DNA of 64,000 bases from Paenibacillus_E sp052115445 (lineage in GTDB: Bacteria; Bacillota; Bacilli; Paenibacillales; NBRC-103111), in the NCBI RefSeq assembly GCF_052115445.1, contig NZ_JBFRGR010000015.1, positions 62,001 to 126,000 on the forward strand, read 5' to 3'. The notes below the pieces were generated by a model. It saw only the letters and a list, made by a program, of their open reading frames with translations, searched no databases and had not been told where the DNA came from. How positions within the stretch are numbered: position 1 is the first letter of the stretch; the number at the start of each line of letters is the position of its first letter. Of this stretch, positions 43,120-52,616 are shown in pieces. The position numbers were made by a program, and so were the translations under genes.

Positions 43120-43218
43120 ATGAAGGTTGTATGTCCTGCGTGCAAGAGAGAGGTGAAAGTTAAGATGAATGGGAATGGACGTTGTATTTGTGGTGCAAAT
43201 ATAAAAGTATTGGATTAA
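43120..43218 (+). CDS. 32-residue zinc-ribbon microprotein
   Basis: ATG 43120 after GAGGTG begins a 32-codon frame ending at TAA 43216-43218: MKVVCPACKREVKVKMNG then NGRCICGANIKVLD. CPAC and CICG form a four-Cys zinc ribbon. It is basic and could bind nucleic acid or be a rubredoxin-like knuckle. It lies 118 bases before the Fic gene and may be its partner, but that is only from position. Confidence 0.65.
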   Translation: MKVVCPACKREVKVKMNGNGRCICGANIKVLD

Positions 43219-43336
43219 TTCTATCTAATAAGTTAGGATCTAAGTGTAAAAAATGAGATATTTTTATACATAGGACTAGACAACACCGATTTAGTGTGTA
43301 AAAATTACTTGTAAATAGTAAATCGGCGGTGAATAG

Positions 43337-44557
43337 ATGAGACATGCACATAAGATCTTCCATGAAACTAGTGCTAGTGAATTTAATAAAGTTTATGAGG
43401 AGAGATTTAACTATCATTCTACCGTGAAGTTTGGAATGCATATTAAACCTATGGATCAGTCTACTTATTATGAATTATATTATGTACCGACAAACAAAAT
43501 GATTAGGATGATTAGTGAGCTTTGCATAATTTCGAGGGAGTTTAACACTACCTTTGGAAATCTGCCGAAAGTAGCACAGAAACAATTTATTATCGAGTGC
43601 ATCTCGGAGGAATTGTATAATACAAACGAGTTAGAGGGAATAAGAAGTAGTAGAGAACAAATCGTTAGAAGCACTAAGGATGTAATATTTAACAAAAAGT
43701 CAAAGAAGAGATTCGAGAGCATGATAAAATCATACTTCCGTCTGCTTGATGAGTTTGAGTTTCCTCAAACCTCAAAAGATATTAGAAAAATATATGATGA
43801 TATTACACAAGGAGAAATAGACTCGCAGGAACTTCCTGATGGGGAGATTTTTAGAAAAGAAACTACTTATATTTTGAAAAAATCAGGTAGTGGTAAGGTT
43901 GTTCATCAAGGAATTACACCAGAATCAGAAATAATTAGTCTGACCGAGAGATTATTAAACTTCATAAATAATGATTCTGACATACCTAATTTAATAAAAG
44001 TGGCAGTTAGCCATTATTATTTTGGTTACATACATCCTTTTTATGACGGAAACGGAAGGACTTCTAGATTTATTAGTAGTATGTACTTGTCAAAGGATCT
44101 AGGAAATATCTCTACATTATCGTTATCTAGAGGGTGTAATAAGTATAAAACTAAATACCTTGAGGCTTTTGAAATTTCTAATAGTATTAGAAGCAGAGGG
44201 GAAATGAATAGTTTTATTGAAACGTTTCTAGAAATTATTATTGAAACTCTTAAGCAGATGAATACAGAATTGAAAGAAAAAAGTCTGTTGCTAAATTTGG
44301 CATTGAAGAAGTTAGACGGTGAGCCAAAGTTACAGGGTTTAACGAAAAATCATAAAGATATTATGTTTGTTTTGGCCCAAAATCATTTCTTTGATTCTAG
44401 TAGTGGCCTGACAGTGAGTGACTTAACTGAAATATTTGAAAAGTCGGCAGTAACAATAAGGAAAATAGTTAAAGAGTTACTCGACTTCTCACTAGTGGAA
44501 CAAGAAGGAGAAAGGCCGGCATATTTCTGTATTAGACATAAATACTTCGAGGAATGA
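43337..44557 (+). CDS. Fic-family protein (AMP transferase type)
   Basis: A 406-residue Fic protein. Catalytic motif HPFYDGNGRTSR (His at about residue 235) is complete. TNELEG near residue 95 fits the (S/T)xxxE(G/N) inhibitory helix, so it is a self-inhibited class II Fic. A C-terminal winged-helix region follows (~350-400, TVSDLTEIFEKSAVTIRKIVK). Such proteins transfer AMP to a target protein, often DNA gyrase or chaperones, or serve as toxins. AT-rich relative to its surroundings, which suggests transfer. Ribosome site weak (GGCGGTG). Confidence 0.9.
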   Translation: MRHAHKIFHETSASEFNKVYEERFNYHSTVKFGMHIKPMDQSTYYELYYVPTNKMIRMISELCIISREFNTTFGNLPKVAQKQFIIECISEELYNTNELEGIRSSREQIVRSTKDVIFNKKSKKRFESMIKSYFRLLDEFEFPQTSKDIRKIYDDITQGEIDSQELPDGEIFRKETTYILKKSGSGKVVHQGITPESEIISLTERLLNFINNDSDIPNLIKVAVSHYYFGYIHPFYDGNGRTSRFISSMYLSKDLGNISTLSLSRGCNKYKTKYLEAFEISNSIRSRGEMNSFIETFLEIIIETLKQMNTELKEKSLLLNLALKKLDGEPKLQGLTKNHKDIMFVLAQNHFFDSSSGLTVSDLTEIFEKSAVTIRKIVKELLDFSLVEQEGERPAYFCIRHKYFEE

Positions 44558-44587
44558 ACAGCTGCTTACTGAATACAGGGCCATCAT

Positions 44588-44628
44588 ATGGCGTACGATC
44601 CCAGAAATGAGGTCGTACGCCATTTTCT
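44588..44628 (+). terminator. terminator of the fic gene
   Basis: ATGGCGTACGA and TCGTACGCCAT (44613-44623) pair over 11 bp, followed by TTTCTTTT. Confidence 0.8.
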
Positions 44629-44774
44629 TTTGAGACAGCCGTAATTAGATTAGTCACTTTACTGCACATTCTGAAATAATAGCGGCAGCAGTAGCATTGG
44701 ACCCATTGTGCCGATCCTAGCCAGGAATAAACCGCAGAAGGATACGCTAAAGCTTCTAAACTTAAATAAGTTTA

Positions 44775-45129
44775 AGGGCATAATGACTGTCGGCTTTAAG
44801 TGTCTAGTGTTGCTAGACGAAGAAGGCAAACTGAAGAAGACCTATTCGATCGCGGCGGGCCTTGATTACCCTGGTATTGGGCCGGAGCATAGCCATCTGA
44901 AGGTGACGGGCCCGAGCAGAATACGCAACGGTCACCAATGAGGAAGTGTTGGAAGCCTTCCAAGAATTGTCCCGCACAGAGGGAATTATCCTAGCACTGG
45001 AAAGCGCACATGCGGTTGCTATACGCGAAGAAGCTGGCACCGACAATGGGTCAAGATCAGATCATTATCGTTAATCTGTCTGGTCGCGGGGATAAGGATG
45101 TTGAGCAAGTGTATCAAATGCTGAAATAG
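44775..45129 (+). pseudogene. trpB: tryptophan synthase beta 3' fragment with two frameshifts
   Basis: Three frames in turn give the C-terminal part of TrpB: YSIAAGLDYPGIGPEHSHL, then AEYATVTNEEVLEAFQELS and GIILALESAHAVA, then YAKKLAPTMGQDQIIIVNL, SGRGDKDVEQVYQMLK-stop. Frame changes occur near 44922 and near 45018. The N-terminal two thirds with the PLP lysine are missing. No other trp gene is near. A decayed relic. Confidence 0.8.
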
Positions 45130-45505
45130 TGTAACGGATGCATCAGTTAGTACAATACATGTATGCAGACTTACATGAAGGAAAGGACGTCCAGTGGGGC
45201 GACCTTTCCTCGTTTCTCGGGTTATCAAAGGCCGTGTGGATCACAAGGGCAATGGACGCTTTTTTCTATACGATTAATAAGGTTTGACATGAGCACCCGT
45301 GCTTCGCATTTTTATCGATTATGACGAATTGTTTGGCTGGATTAAGATTTCATCATCATCCCAAAAGCAAGCCATTTTGAAGTAAGCCCTTTCCCGATAA
45401 GATGAAAATAACGACGGAGAAGGGAGGGAATTGAACGGCCGCGGTATAACTAGCGCAAGTGCAACCAAGCAAGTGATTTGCCAATAGGAGAGGAGACGAT
45501 TGACA
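45130..45505. other. intergenic, no gene seen
   Basis: Contains a hairpin GGAAAGGACG / CGACCTTTCC (45180-45209) that could be the old trp terminator, and a 23-bp stretch (45239-45261) identical to part of the DegV coding region at 29898-29920. The end carries AGGAGAGGAG for the LamG gene. Confidence 0.4.
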
Positions 45506-46339
45506 ATGAGTAACGCTTTATCAATTCGTATGTCCAAGCTAGCGGTTTCTTTGATGACTGCCTTCCTACTTTCTGCCTGTTTCAATGTATCTTCATTCGT
45601 ACATGCAACCTCCACCTACGACACGGCCGTACTAGCTGACAATCCCGTTGGATATTGGCCTTTATCCTCCACGGTCACGGCTGATCAATCGGGGAACGGT
45701 TTGAACGGTACGTTTACTGGAAGCCCGACTGACACCACGATGCCGAATGGGGATGCAGCTCCGGTATTCAACGGAACGAATCAGTATTTTACAATCCCTG
45801 ACAACGATTATCTGGAGGTTACGCGCACAGGCATCTTGACCGTTGAGGCCTGGATGCGGCCGGATACGTTGCAATTTACAAACTATGAGAGCAGCGGGTA
45901 TGTGCATTGGATGGGCAAGGGGACGTCCGGACAGCATTCTTGGGTGGCTAGAATGTACAATCAGACAAACACCGAAAACCGTCCAAATCGTATCAGCGGC
46001 TATTCGTTTAACTTAAGCGGTGGCTTAGGCGCAGGCTCCTACTTCCAGGATACGGTGACCGCGGGTCAATGGATTCACTACACCTTGGTTATCAACACCG
46101 TGAATACGAGCACGACGTACCCGACAGGCTACACAAAGGTGTTTAAAAACGGTGTCCTGCGTGATCAAGACAAGCTGTCCGACTACAGCATCGTACCTGG
46201 AAACGGTACGGCCCCGATGCGGATTGCCACGCGAGATCTTGCATCGTACTTCCAAGGCGCGATCGGCAAAGTTGCCGTGTACGATTATGAGCTGACGCCT
46301 ACCAAACTGGCAGCGCATTACAGCACGATGACCAATTAA
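45506..46339 (+). CDS. LamG-like (concanavalin-fold) secreted protein, probable lipoprotein
   Basis: A 277-residue exported protein. Signal sequence with lipobox LLSAC (Cys about residue 25). The mature part is one LamG/concanavalin-type lectin domain, starting YDTAVLADNPVGYWPLS, with VEAWMRPDT and IGKVAVYDYELTPTKLAAHY at the end, typical of glycan-binding LamG modules. Likely binds a polysaccharide at the cell surface. Its own terminator separates it from the convergent regulator gene of the sugar transporter. Confidence 0.85.
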   Translation: MSNALSIRMSKLAVSLMTAFLLSACFNVSSFVHATSTYDTAVLADNPVGYWPLSSTVTADQSGNGLNGTFTGSPTDTTMPNGDAAPVFNGTNQYFTIPDNDYLEVTRTGILTVEAWMRPDTLQFTNYESSGYVHWMGKGTSGQHSWVARMYNQTNTENRPNRISGYSFNLSGGLGAGSYFQDTVTAGQWIHYTLVINTVNTSTTYPTGYTKVFKNGVLRDQDKLSDYSIVPGNGTAPMRIATRDLASYFQGAIGKVAVYDYELTPTKLAAHYSTMTN

Positions 46340-46371
46340 GCGTAGCTGAGGACTAACGCAGCACAAAAGTG

Positions 46372-46416
46372 AAAAGGACGATCCCCGAATGCATTTCGGT
46401 CGGGATCGTCCTTTTT
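46372..46416. terminator. bidirectional terminator
   Basis: AAAAGGACGATCCC pairs with GGGATCGTCCTTTT, then more T. It serves both the LamG gene and the convergent AraC gene. Confidence 0.88.
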
Positions 46417-48684
46417 TTAATGGAACCGAGCTCGCCTGAACTCGCTCGGCGTAATGCCTGTATGCTTTTTAAACATGCGGTTGAAGGAAGCAATCGTGTA
46501 ATAGCCGACAAGCGTTGAGACGTCCTGAATTTTGAGATCCGTCTTCTCCAGCAGCTCCATCGCTTTATTCATGCGCACTGTATTGACATAATCGCTAAAA
46601 TTGATCTCTGTCTTTTCTTTAAAATAGGTCGACAAATAAGCGCCTGTAATGTTGAGCTTATCCGCTAACAAGTCCAGCGATAGATCGCTGCCGAAATGCT
46701 CATTGACGTAGTTCGTTACGAAACTGGTAATATGGTCGGTCGCTTCTTTCTTCTGACGAATATCGGAGGCGGACTGTGTCAGGATTTCCTTGAAAAACTG
46801 CTGAAATTGTTCTAGCGTGCGGCAATTCTTAAGAATATCCGCCGGGCTCCTCTTATCATCCAGCAAGGAGATTGGATTATGGCTCGAATAGAGTGTTTTA
46901 ATAATCAAATTGACGATTTCCTTGGCAAGGTCAAGGATTTGCGCGTAGGAAGCGCCGCGTTTGACTGCGAGCTCTAACGTTTTCGAAACGATAGGAATTG
47001 TGATCGCGGGGTTACCGGAAGTCAAATTCGCGGTAAATTCTTTCATATTGGTCGGTGTAAGCCAGAGATCCGGGGGTAGAATCTCTTTTTCCCGAATGAT
47101 TTGGACACCTTCCCCAAGCTTCCGTTGTTTGGCTAACAGCAGCGTGTTTTCAAAAGCTTCGTTGAAAATAAACGCATTGTCATGGACANGACTCACGGCA
47201 ATGGTCACGGAACAATAGGAAGCATCCAGCTCAAATATTTTTTTAATATCGAGCAGTAGATTGTCTAATACGGAAAGCTCGGAATCGTTTGTAAAAATAA
47301 TCGTCAGAATTTGATCCTTCTCAATTTGGAAGGTCAAGGCGTCTTTATAGGCCTGAATAAACTGCGATTGCACGAATTCCTTGATGTAATAGGAAGCGCG
47401 ATTAGGATCCATGTCCATGGCGGCTAACTGGTTGTCGATATACATGAGCTGGTATAACACGATGACATAGGGTTTATCGGAATCAATGGAAATTTTCGCG
47501 TCCTCAATATCGGTGTGAATCATTTTCACCTTATTTAAGTAGGCGTAGTGCTTGAGCAGGGAATTTTTGCTTAGTAAGTCCCGGTTAATCGTTTCATTGG
47601 TCAAAAATAAATCATGCAGCTTCTGACTAATAACGTTGAACTCGCGAATCGGACTTACAAAGGGGACGCTCTGGGGGCGATCCATTTGTTGAATGGAGCT
47701 GATGATCGTGTTGAGCGGATTGTTGAACCGTTTGGCAAAGAGAATTGAAATGCCGACTCCGATGATAACGGAAAGGAATATCAGCCCGATCATGAACACA
47801 TTCAGCTTAAAGAACTGTTCGGAAATTGTAGCGAAAGGCACGATCAGCACATAGGTGTTTCCGGTCACTGCACCTTGTTTGTAGAAATAATAATTGGTGC
47901 CTTCCAAATAATAGCCGGAGCTGTCAGTATGCGGCTTCAATTGCAATGGAATTTTTCGACTGGTTACGGCGTACGTTTCGCCCCCAGCGTCATCCAGAAT
48001 GTAGAAATTGGAATCTGCTTGAAAATGGCTATAGGCCTCAAACATTTGATCGCTGTCTAGCAACGCTATGATGGCGAAGCCGTCCGTTGCGGCGCTTTTG
48101 AAAAGAACAGGATTAAACGTCCCAAAGCTTCTAGTAGAGAAGCTTGTACTTTCTTGAAATTCAGCAGAAGGGTACACCCGGAAGGAGAGCGAAGATTTTC
48201 CGGTTTCCGTCGACCAGAACTGCTCTGGATACATGGGGGACGTATAAAATTTGCTGAACATCATTTGCGCATCTCGGGACCCATCTTTATCGATAACAAA
48301 ATCACGGTTCGGAAAATAATAGATGATGTTATATAAAGAAAGCTGATTGTTCGCTAACACATTTTGCAGCTCGCGTTGAACCTGACTTGAAATATAAAAG
48401 TCGAGCTTCTGCGGATTATTTTTGAGCGCTTCGGTATGGGTGTTGAAGTATGAGCTGACCAGCAGACTTTTAATTAACGAAATGTTTTTTTCATAGCTGG
48501 CTACGGTCGTCTCGAGATTCAGAGAGCTGTTCTTAATAATTTCTTCACGAATACTGCTTCGAAAGAAGGTAAAGGAGGCCACATTAAAGGATACGAGCAG
48601 CAAAATGATGATAATGAAACTGATTAATAGTCGGTAGAACAAGGAGGTGCTGTATCTTTTTCTAGGGACATAAGTTGTTTGCAT
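46417..48684 (-). CDS. membrane-bound AraC-family regulator (YesS/YtdP type)
   Basis: A 755-residue regulator: TM1 about 17-40, extracellular cache-like sensor to ~290, TM2 about 292-315, HAMP-like linker, a middle region, and an AraC HTH at ~655-752 (LSLDLLADKLNITGAYLSTYFKEKT, ending HTGITPSEFRRARF). Such one-component sensors control the adjacent sugar transporter operons. AAAGGAGACG precedes ATG 48684; one ambiguous base at 47189. Divergent from the Lpl-type permease gene 258 bases away, which it probably activates. Confidence 0.9.
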   Translation of the reverse strand: MQTTYVPRKRYSTSLFYRLLISFIIIILLLVSFNVASFTFFRSSIREEIIKNSSLNLETTVASYEKNISLIKSLLVSSYFNTHTEALKNNPQKLDFYISSQVQRELQNVLANNQLSLYNIIYYFPNRDFVIDKDGSRDAQMMFSKFYTSPMYPEQFWSTETGKSSLSFRVYPSAEFQESTSFSTRSFGTFNPVLFKSAATDGFAIIALLDSDQMFEAYSHFQADSNFYILDDAGGETYAVTSRKIPLQLKPHTDSSGYYLEGTNYYFYKQGAVTGNTYVLIVPFATISEQFFKLNVFMIGLIFLSVIIGVGISILFAKRFNNPLNTIISSIQQMDRPQSVPFVSPIREFNVISQKLHDLFLTNETINRDLLSKNSLLKHYAYLNKVKMIHTDIEDAKISIDSDKPYVIVLYQLMYIDNQLAAMDMDPNRASYYIKEFVQSQFIQAYKDALTFQIEKDQILTIIFTNDSELSVLDNLLLDIKKIFELDASYCSVTIAVSXVHDNAFIFNEAFENTLLLAKQRKLGEGVQIIREKEILPPDLWLTPTNMKEFTANLTSGNPAITIPIVSKTLELAVKRGASYAQILDLAKEIVNLIIKTLYSSHNPISLLDDKRSPADILKNCRTLEQFQQFFKEILTQSASDIRQKKEATDHITSFVTNYVNEHFGSDLSLDLLADKLNITGAYLSTYFKEKTEINFSDYVNTVRMNKAMELLEKTDLKIQDVSTLVGYYTIASFNRMFKKHTGITPSEFRRARFH

Positions 48685-48941
48685 TGTCGTCTCCTTTCGC
48701 TAGCCTGTAGTATGTGGAAATTATAGCATGGTCAAATTCATGGTGTGAGAAAATATTTACAATTTCCTTATATGAATTTTTACGATTCTTATTATTATTC
48801 TCGATTTAGAGAAATTTGCGAATGAGTCGATGAGGAAGTGGATAGTCGGCATGGTGTTTTTCGGATACGATGGGCTTGTCGATACAGAGCCTCAATAACC
48901 AGAGGGGGGCAACCCACATTGAGAAGAAGGAGAGATGACTA

Positions 48942-49913
48942 TTGCGTACGAACCCATCGGCCGCCACGACACAGACGTCTGTTTCGCAAGCGAATCTCCG
49001 GTCGAAAAGAAGTGCCTATCTGAAGCAGTGGAAACGAGGGAAATACTTATTTCTCCTCTTCCTGCCTACCTTGCTATTTTATTTACTTTTCAAGTACGTT
49101 CCTATGTTCGGTTTGATCATTTCTTTAAAAAATTACAATTTGTTTAAGGGTGTCTGGGCAAGTGAATGGGTCGGATTGAAGTATTATAAGCTGTTCTGGG
49201 AAAATCCCGACTTCTTTAAGCTCATCTACAACACTTTTATGCTTGGGATCTACAGACTAATCTTCGGCTTTCTTGCACCGATTCTGTTGGCGTTGCTCCT
49301 AAATGAAGCGAGGCACGCGTTCTTCAAACGATTCGTACAAACGGTCAGTTACTTGCCCCATTTTATATCCAATGTGGTGGCGGCGAGCATGGTGCTCATG
49401 TTCCTTTCGCCTTCCAGTGGTATCGTCAACCACCTGATTCAAGTTTTCGGCTTTGAGCCGATTAACTTCATGGTGATGCCTGGGATGTTCCGCTCGGTCT
49501 ATGTGATTTCGGAAATCTGGCAGCATGTGGGCTGGGAGACCATCATTTATCTGGCAGCTTTGACGTCGATTGATCCTCAGCTGTATGAAGCGGCGGAAAT
49601 GGATGGTGCGAGCAGGTGGAGGAAAATAGCGAATGTCACGCTCCCAGGCATTGCGCCGGCCATCGTGATCGTATTTATTCTGAATGTCGGGCACGTCCTT
49701 GATATCGGTTTCGAAAAAGTGTTTCTCCTCTATAACCCCGCCATCTATGAAACGGCTGATATTATCAGCACTTATGTGTACCGAACAGGGATCGGTCAGG
49801 GCAATTACAGCTATGCGACGGCCATTGATTTCTTTACAGGGATCGTCAGTTTAGTGTTCATATATTCGGCCAACTGGATCAGCCGTAGAGTCGGCGAGAC
49901 CAGCTTGTGGTAG
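48942..49913 (+). CDS. ABC transporter permease, LplB type
   Basis: A 323-residue permease with six TM helices after a ~28-residue Ser/Thr/Arg-rich N-terminus. EAA loop: QLYEAAEMDGASRWRKIANV (~205-225). Start TTG 48942 with AAGGAGAG upstream; an in-frame ATG alternative is not close. First gene of the lpl-like transport operon. The 250-base gap before it (48685-48941) shows no clear promoter. Confidence 0.92.
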   Translation: MRTNPSAATTQTSVSQANLRSKRSAYLKQWKRGKYLFLLFLPTLLFYLLFKYVPMFGLIISLKNYNLFKGVWASEWVGLKYYKLFWENPDFFKLIYNTFMLGIYRLIFGFLAPILLALLLNEARHAFFKRFVQTVSYLPHFISNVVAASMVLMFLSPSSGIVNHLIQVFGFEPINFMVMPGMFRSVYVISEIWQHVGWETIIYLAALTSIDPQLYEAAEMDGASRWRKIANVTLPGIAPAIVIVFILNVGHVLDIGFEKVFLLYNPAIYETADIISTYVYRTGIGQGNYSYATAIDFFTGIVSLVFIYSANWISRRVGETSLW

Positions 49914-49929
49914 AAAGGAGGTACGCATA

Positions 49930-50796
49930 ATGAAAACGAAATTTGGTTTGGCTGATATCCTGATTATCCTTGTACTGCTTGGTGTCGTCGCCGCAACACT
50001 GTATCCCTTTATTTATATGTTGGCGGTCTCGTTCAGCGATAGTACGCACATTTTAAAAGGAGAGGTTACGCTTTGGCCAAAAGGATTCAACGTGGAAATG
50101 TACAAAATCGTCTTACACGATCCGCGTATATCCTCCGCCTATATTAATACCATTCGATATGTACTAGTCGGGACCTTGGTCTCGCTAATTATGACAGCCA
50201 TGGGTGCGTTCGCTATATCTAAAAAGGAGTTGCCGCATCACAAGCTGTTTACACTGCTCATTGTGTTTACGATGTTTTTCAGCGGTGGTATGATTCCGAC
50301 CTTCCTGGTCGTCAAAAGCTATGGCTTGGTAGATAGCCTGTGGTCCATGGTGCTGCCTACGGCCGTCAGTACGTGGAATCTCATCGTGATGCGAACTTTT
50401 TTCTCCGCAATGCCCAAAGAGTTAGAGGAATCGGGTAAAATTGACGGATTGACCGATATCGGTATTTTCTTTCGGCTCGTGCTGCCGCTTTCCAAAGCGG
50501 TGCTTGCCACCATCGGACTTTTCTATGCCGTTGGCATCTGGAATAACTTTTATTCCGCCTTACTCTACCTGCGCAACCAGGATATGTTCCCGCTGCAAGT
50601 TGTTCTACGCAATATTGTCTTGCAGGGGCAGATCAACTCAGCTAACGTATCCAGCGTAGGCGGCGATAATTTGGTCGTTGATGATGCATTGAAATTTACA
50701 ACGATCCTTGTTTCCACTGTACCGATCCTCCTTGTCTATCCGTTTCTGCAAAAATACTTCGTCAAGGGGGTGATGATCGGTTCGGTGAAAGGTTAG
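49930..50796 (+). CDS. ABC transporter permease, LplC/YtcP type
   Basis: A 288-residue permease with six TM helices. EAA loop ELEESGKIDGLTDIGIFFRL, with the Lpl-family ESG variant. Ends VKGVMIGSVKG. AGAAAGGAGGT precedes ATG 49930 by about eight bases; it begins 16 bases after the LplB-type gene. Confidence 0.93.
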   Translation: MKTKFGLADILIILVLLGVVAATLYPFIYMLAVSFSDSTHILKGEVTLWPKGFNVEMYKIVLHDPRISSAYINTIRYVLVGTLVSLIMTAMGAFAISKKELPHHKLFTLLIVFTMFFSGGMIPTFLVVKSYGLVDSLWSMVLPTAVSTWNLIVMRTFFSAMPKELEESGKIDGLTDIGIFFRLVLPLSKAVLATIGLFYAVGIWNNFYSALLYLRNQDMFPLQVVLRNIVLQGQINSANVSSVGGDNLVVDDALKFTTILVSTVPILLVYPFLQKYFVKGVMIGSVKG

Positions 50797-50855
50797 TTCA
50801 TGTTCAGTAATATCAAGGCTGCGGGTCTAAACAAATGAAAAGGGAGATGGGTTCT

Positions 50856-52400
50856 ATGAATAAAACAGTAAGAGGGTTGTCAATTTGTTTAGCTTTGGGA
50901 CTATCTATGACGGCAATCGCCGGTTGTTCGACGAGTACGAACGAGACATCGACGGCAGTGCCTTCTGCCAGTGCGGGGACAACAGCTTCAGCTCCTGCGC
51001 AAGTGGTCAAACAAACCTTTAATGTGCTCAATTATTCGAATCCAAGCTGGCCTTACAATAAAGATAATATTGCTTGGAAATTAATTGAAGAGAAAACAGG
51101 TGTCTCCTTAAATGTGCAGCTGCCTTCTGGAAAGCTGGATGACGCGTTAAGTGTTACAATTGCCTCGGGCAATTTGCCGGATATGATGATGACGCAGGAC
51201 AAAAAGCTGGCAGATAAGTACGGACAACAAGGTGCGCTGGTTAATATTTTGGATTATGTAAACGAGATGCCGAACTTGAAAAAATGGATGGAAAAATATC
51301 CGGTTGATACGCAAAACACGATTTCGTCGGATGGCAAAATGTATATGTTCCCGAATGCGGGAATCGGGGAAACGAATCGCATGATTTGGATGTATCGTGA
51401 CGATGTATTTAAGAAGCTTGGGCTTTCCGAGCCAAAAACGTGGGATGAATTGTATGCAGCGCTTAAGAAAATAAAGGAAACTTATCCGAAGAGCTATCCG
51501 CTTTCATTCCGGAACGGTTTGCAGCGTCTCCTGAATTTCGCTGCAACCTTTGGCACGAGTTCAGATGTGTACTATGATTTTGATAAAAAAGAATGGCGCT
51601 ATGGTCCGCTGGAAGACAATTACAAGCAAATGATTGTGTATTTAAATAAATTTTATAAAGAAGGCCTCATTCCTCCCGATTTCTTGTCTGCAGATACGAA
51701 GCTATGGCAGGACCTAATGTCCACGGAGCGAGCCTTTGTTACAGTCGATTACATCGGACGGATTGACTTCTTCAACTCGGCATTGCGCAAGGATAAACCT
51801 GATTTTAATCTGGCTTTCATGGGAGCCCCGGCTGGATTGGCAGGTGCGCCTGCCAAAAATGCGTTCACGCAATATTTGGACGAAGGCTTCATGATTGCGA
51901 CATCTTCGAAAAAAATCAAAGAGATTATGAAGTTCATGGATTTCTTCTATAGTGAGGAAGGTAAAACGCTAGCCAGCTGGGGAAAAGAAGGCGTCACTTA
52001 CAAAACGGAGAATGGCAAGAAGCAGTTCATTGAGAAATATGCGGATGTAGCGGACATGAGAAAGAAAACCGGTATTTCTACGGACGGCACCTATGCGTGG
52101 TTCGATTATGATGCTCATCTATCCCTCTCATCACCTGAGCTGCAGAAGGCTTATCAGGAAGCGCCGAAATATGATAGTCTGCAGCAGCCTCGTCCAGCTT
52201 TCACAAGCGCAGAGATGGAAACCCTCTCTCTCTCTGGGGATACAATTATGAAGAAGCGCGATGAGAATATTTCCAAATTCATCGTTGGTGAACGCAGTCT
52301 GGAAGATTGGCCGAAATATGTGAGTGACATGAAAGCGTTAGGCGTTGATAAAATGGTGGACATTTACAAAAAAGCGTATGATCGGGCTTTGAAAAAATAA
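50856..52400 (+). CDS. extracellular solute-binding lipoprotein, LplA type
   Basis: A 514-residue lipoprotein. ATG 50856 with AAAGGGAGATGGG upstream gives signal MNKTVRGLSICLALG and lipobox AIAGC; the upstream in-frame ATG at 50835 would spoil this. Large binding-protein fold for oligosaccharides (LplA/YtcQ family; these transporters import pectic, xylan or similar fragments). No ATPase gene is near; MsmX-type sharing is likely. Confidence 0.92.
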   Translation: MNKTVRGLSICLALGLSMTAIAGCSTSTNETSTAVPSASAGTTASAPAQVVKQTFNVLNYSNPSWPYNKDNIAWKLIEEKTGVSLNVQLPSGKLDDALSVTIASGNLPDMMMTQDKKLADKYGQQGALVNILDYVNEMPNLKKWMEKYPVDTQNTISSDGKMYMFPNAGIGETNRMIWMYRDDVFKKLGLSEPKTWDELYAALKKIKETYPKSYPLSFRNGLQRLLNFAATFGTSSDVYYDFDKKEWRYGPLEDNYKQMIVYLNKFYKEGLIPPDFLSADTKLWQDLMSTERAFVTVDYIGRIDFFNSALRKDKPDFNLAFMGAPAGLAGAPAKNAFTQYLDEGFMIATSSKKIKEIMKFMDFFYSEEGKTLASWGKEGVTYKTENGKKQFIEKYADVADMRKKTGISTDGTYAWFDYDAHLSLSSPELQKAYQEAPKYDSLQQPRPAFTSAEMETLSLSGDTIMKKRDENISKFIVGERSLEDWPKYVSDMKALGVDKMVDIYKKAYDRALKK

Positions 52401-52406
52401 AGTTGA

Positions 52407-52433
52407 AGAGACCCTACTTAGGGTCTTTTTTTG
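52407..52433 (+). terminator. terminator of the lpl-type operon
   Basis: AGACCCTA-CT-TAGGGTCT then a seven-T run. Confidence 0.92.
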
Positions 52434-52616
52434 ACTTTTCGAAGTGCCTTGGCACCGAATATAAAGCCAAAGTCGGAGAATTGTATAAGCTTATGCTATA
52501 CGGACTGATCGGGCGTTGATGATCGATTATGTCATGTAACCATATTATTTTTATCTAGCATATTGCTTCATATTTTTATATAATACCACCAAATACCAGA
52601 TGGGGGTGACAGGTGC

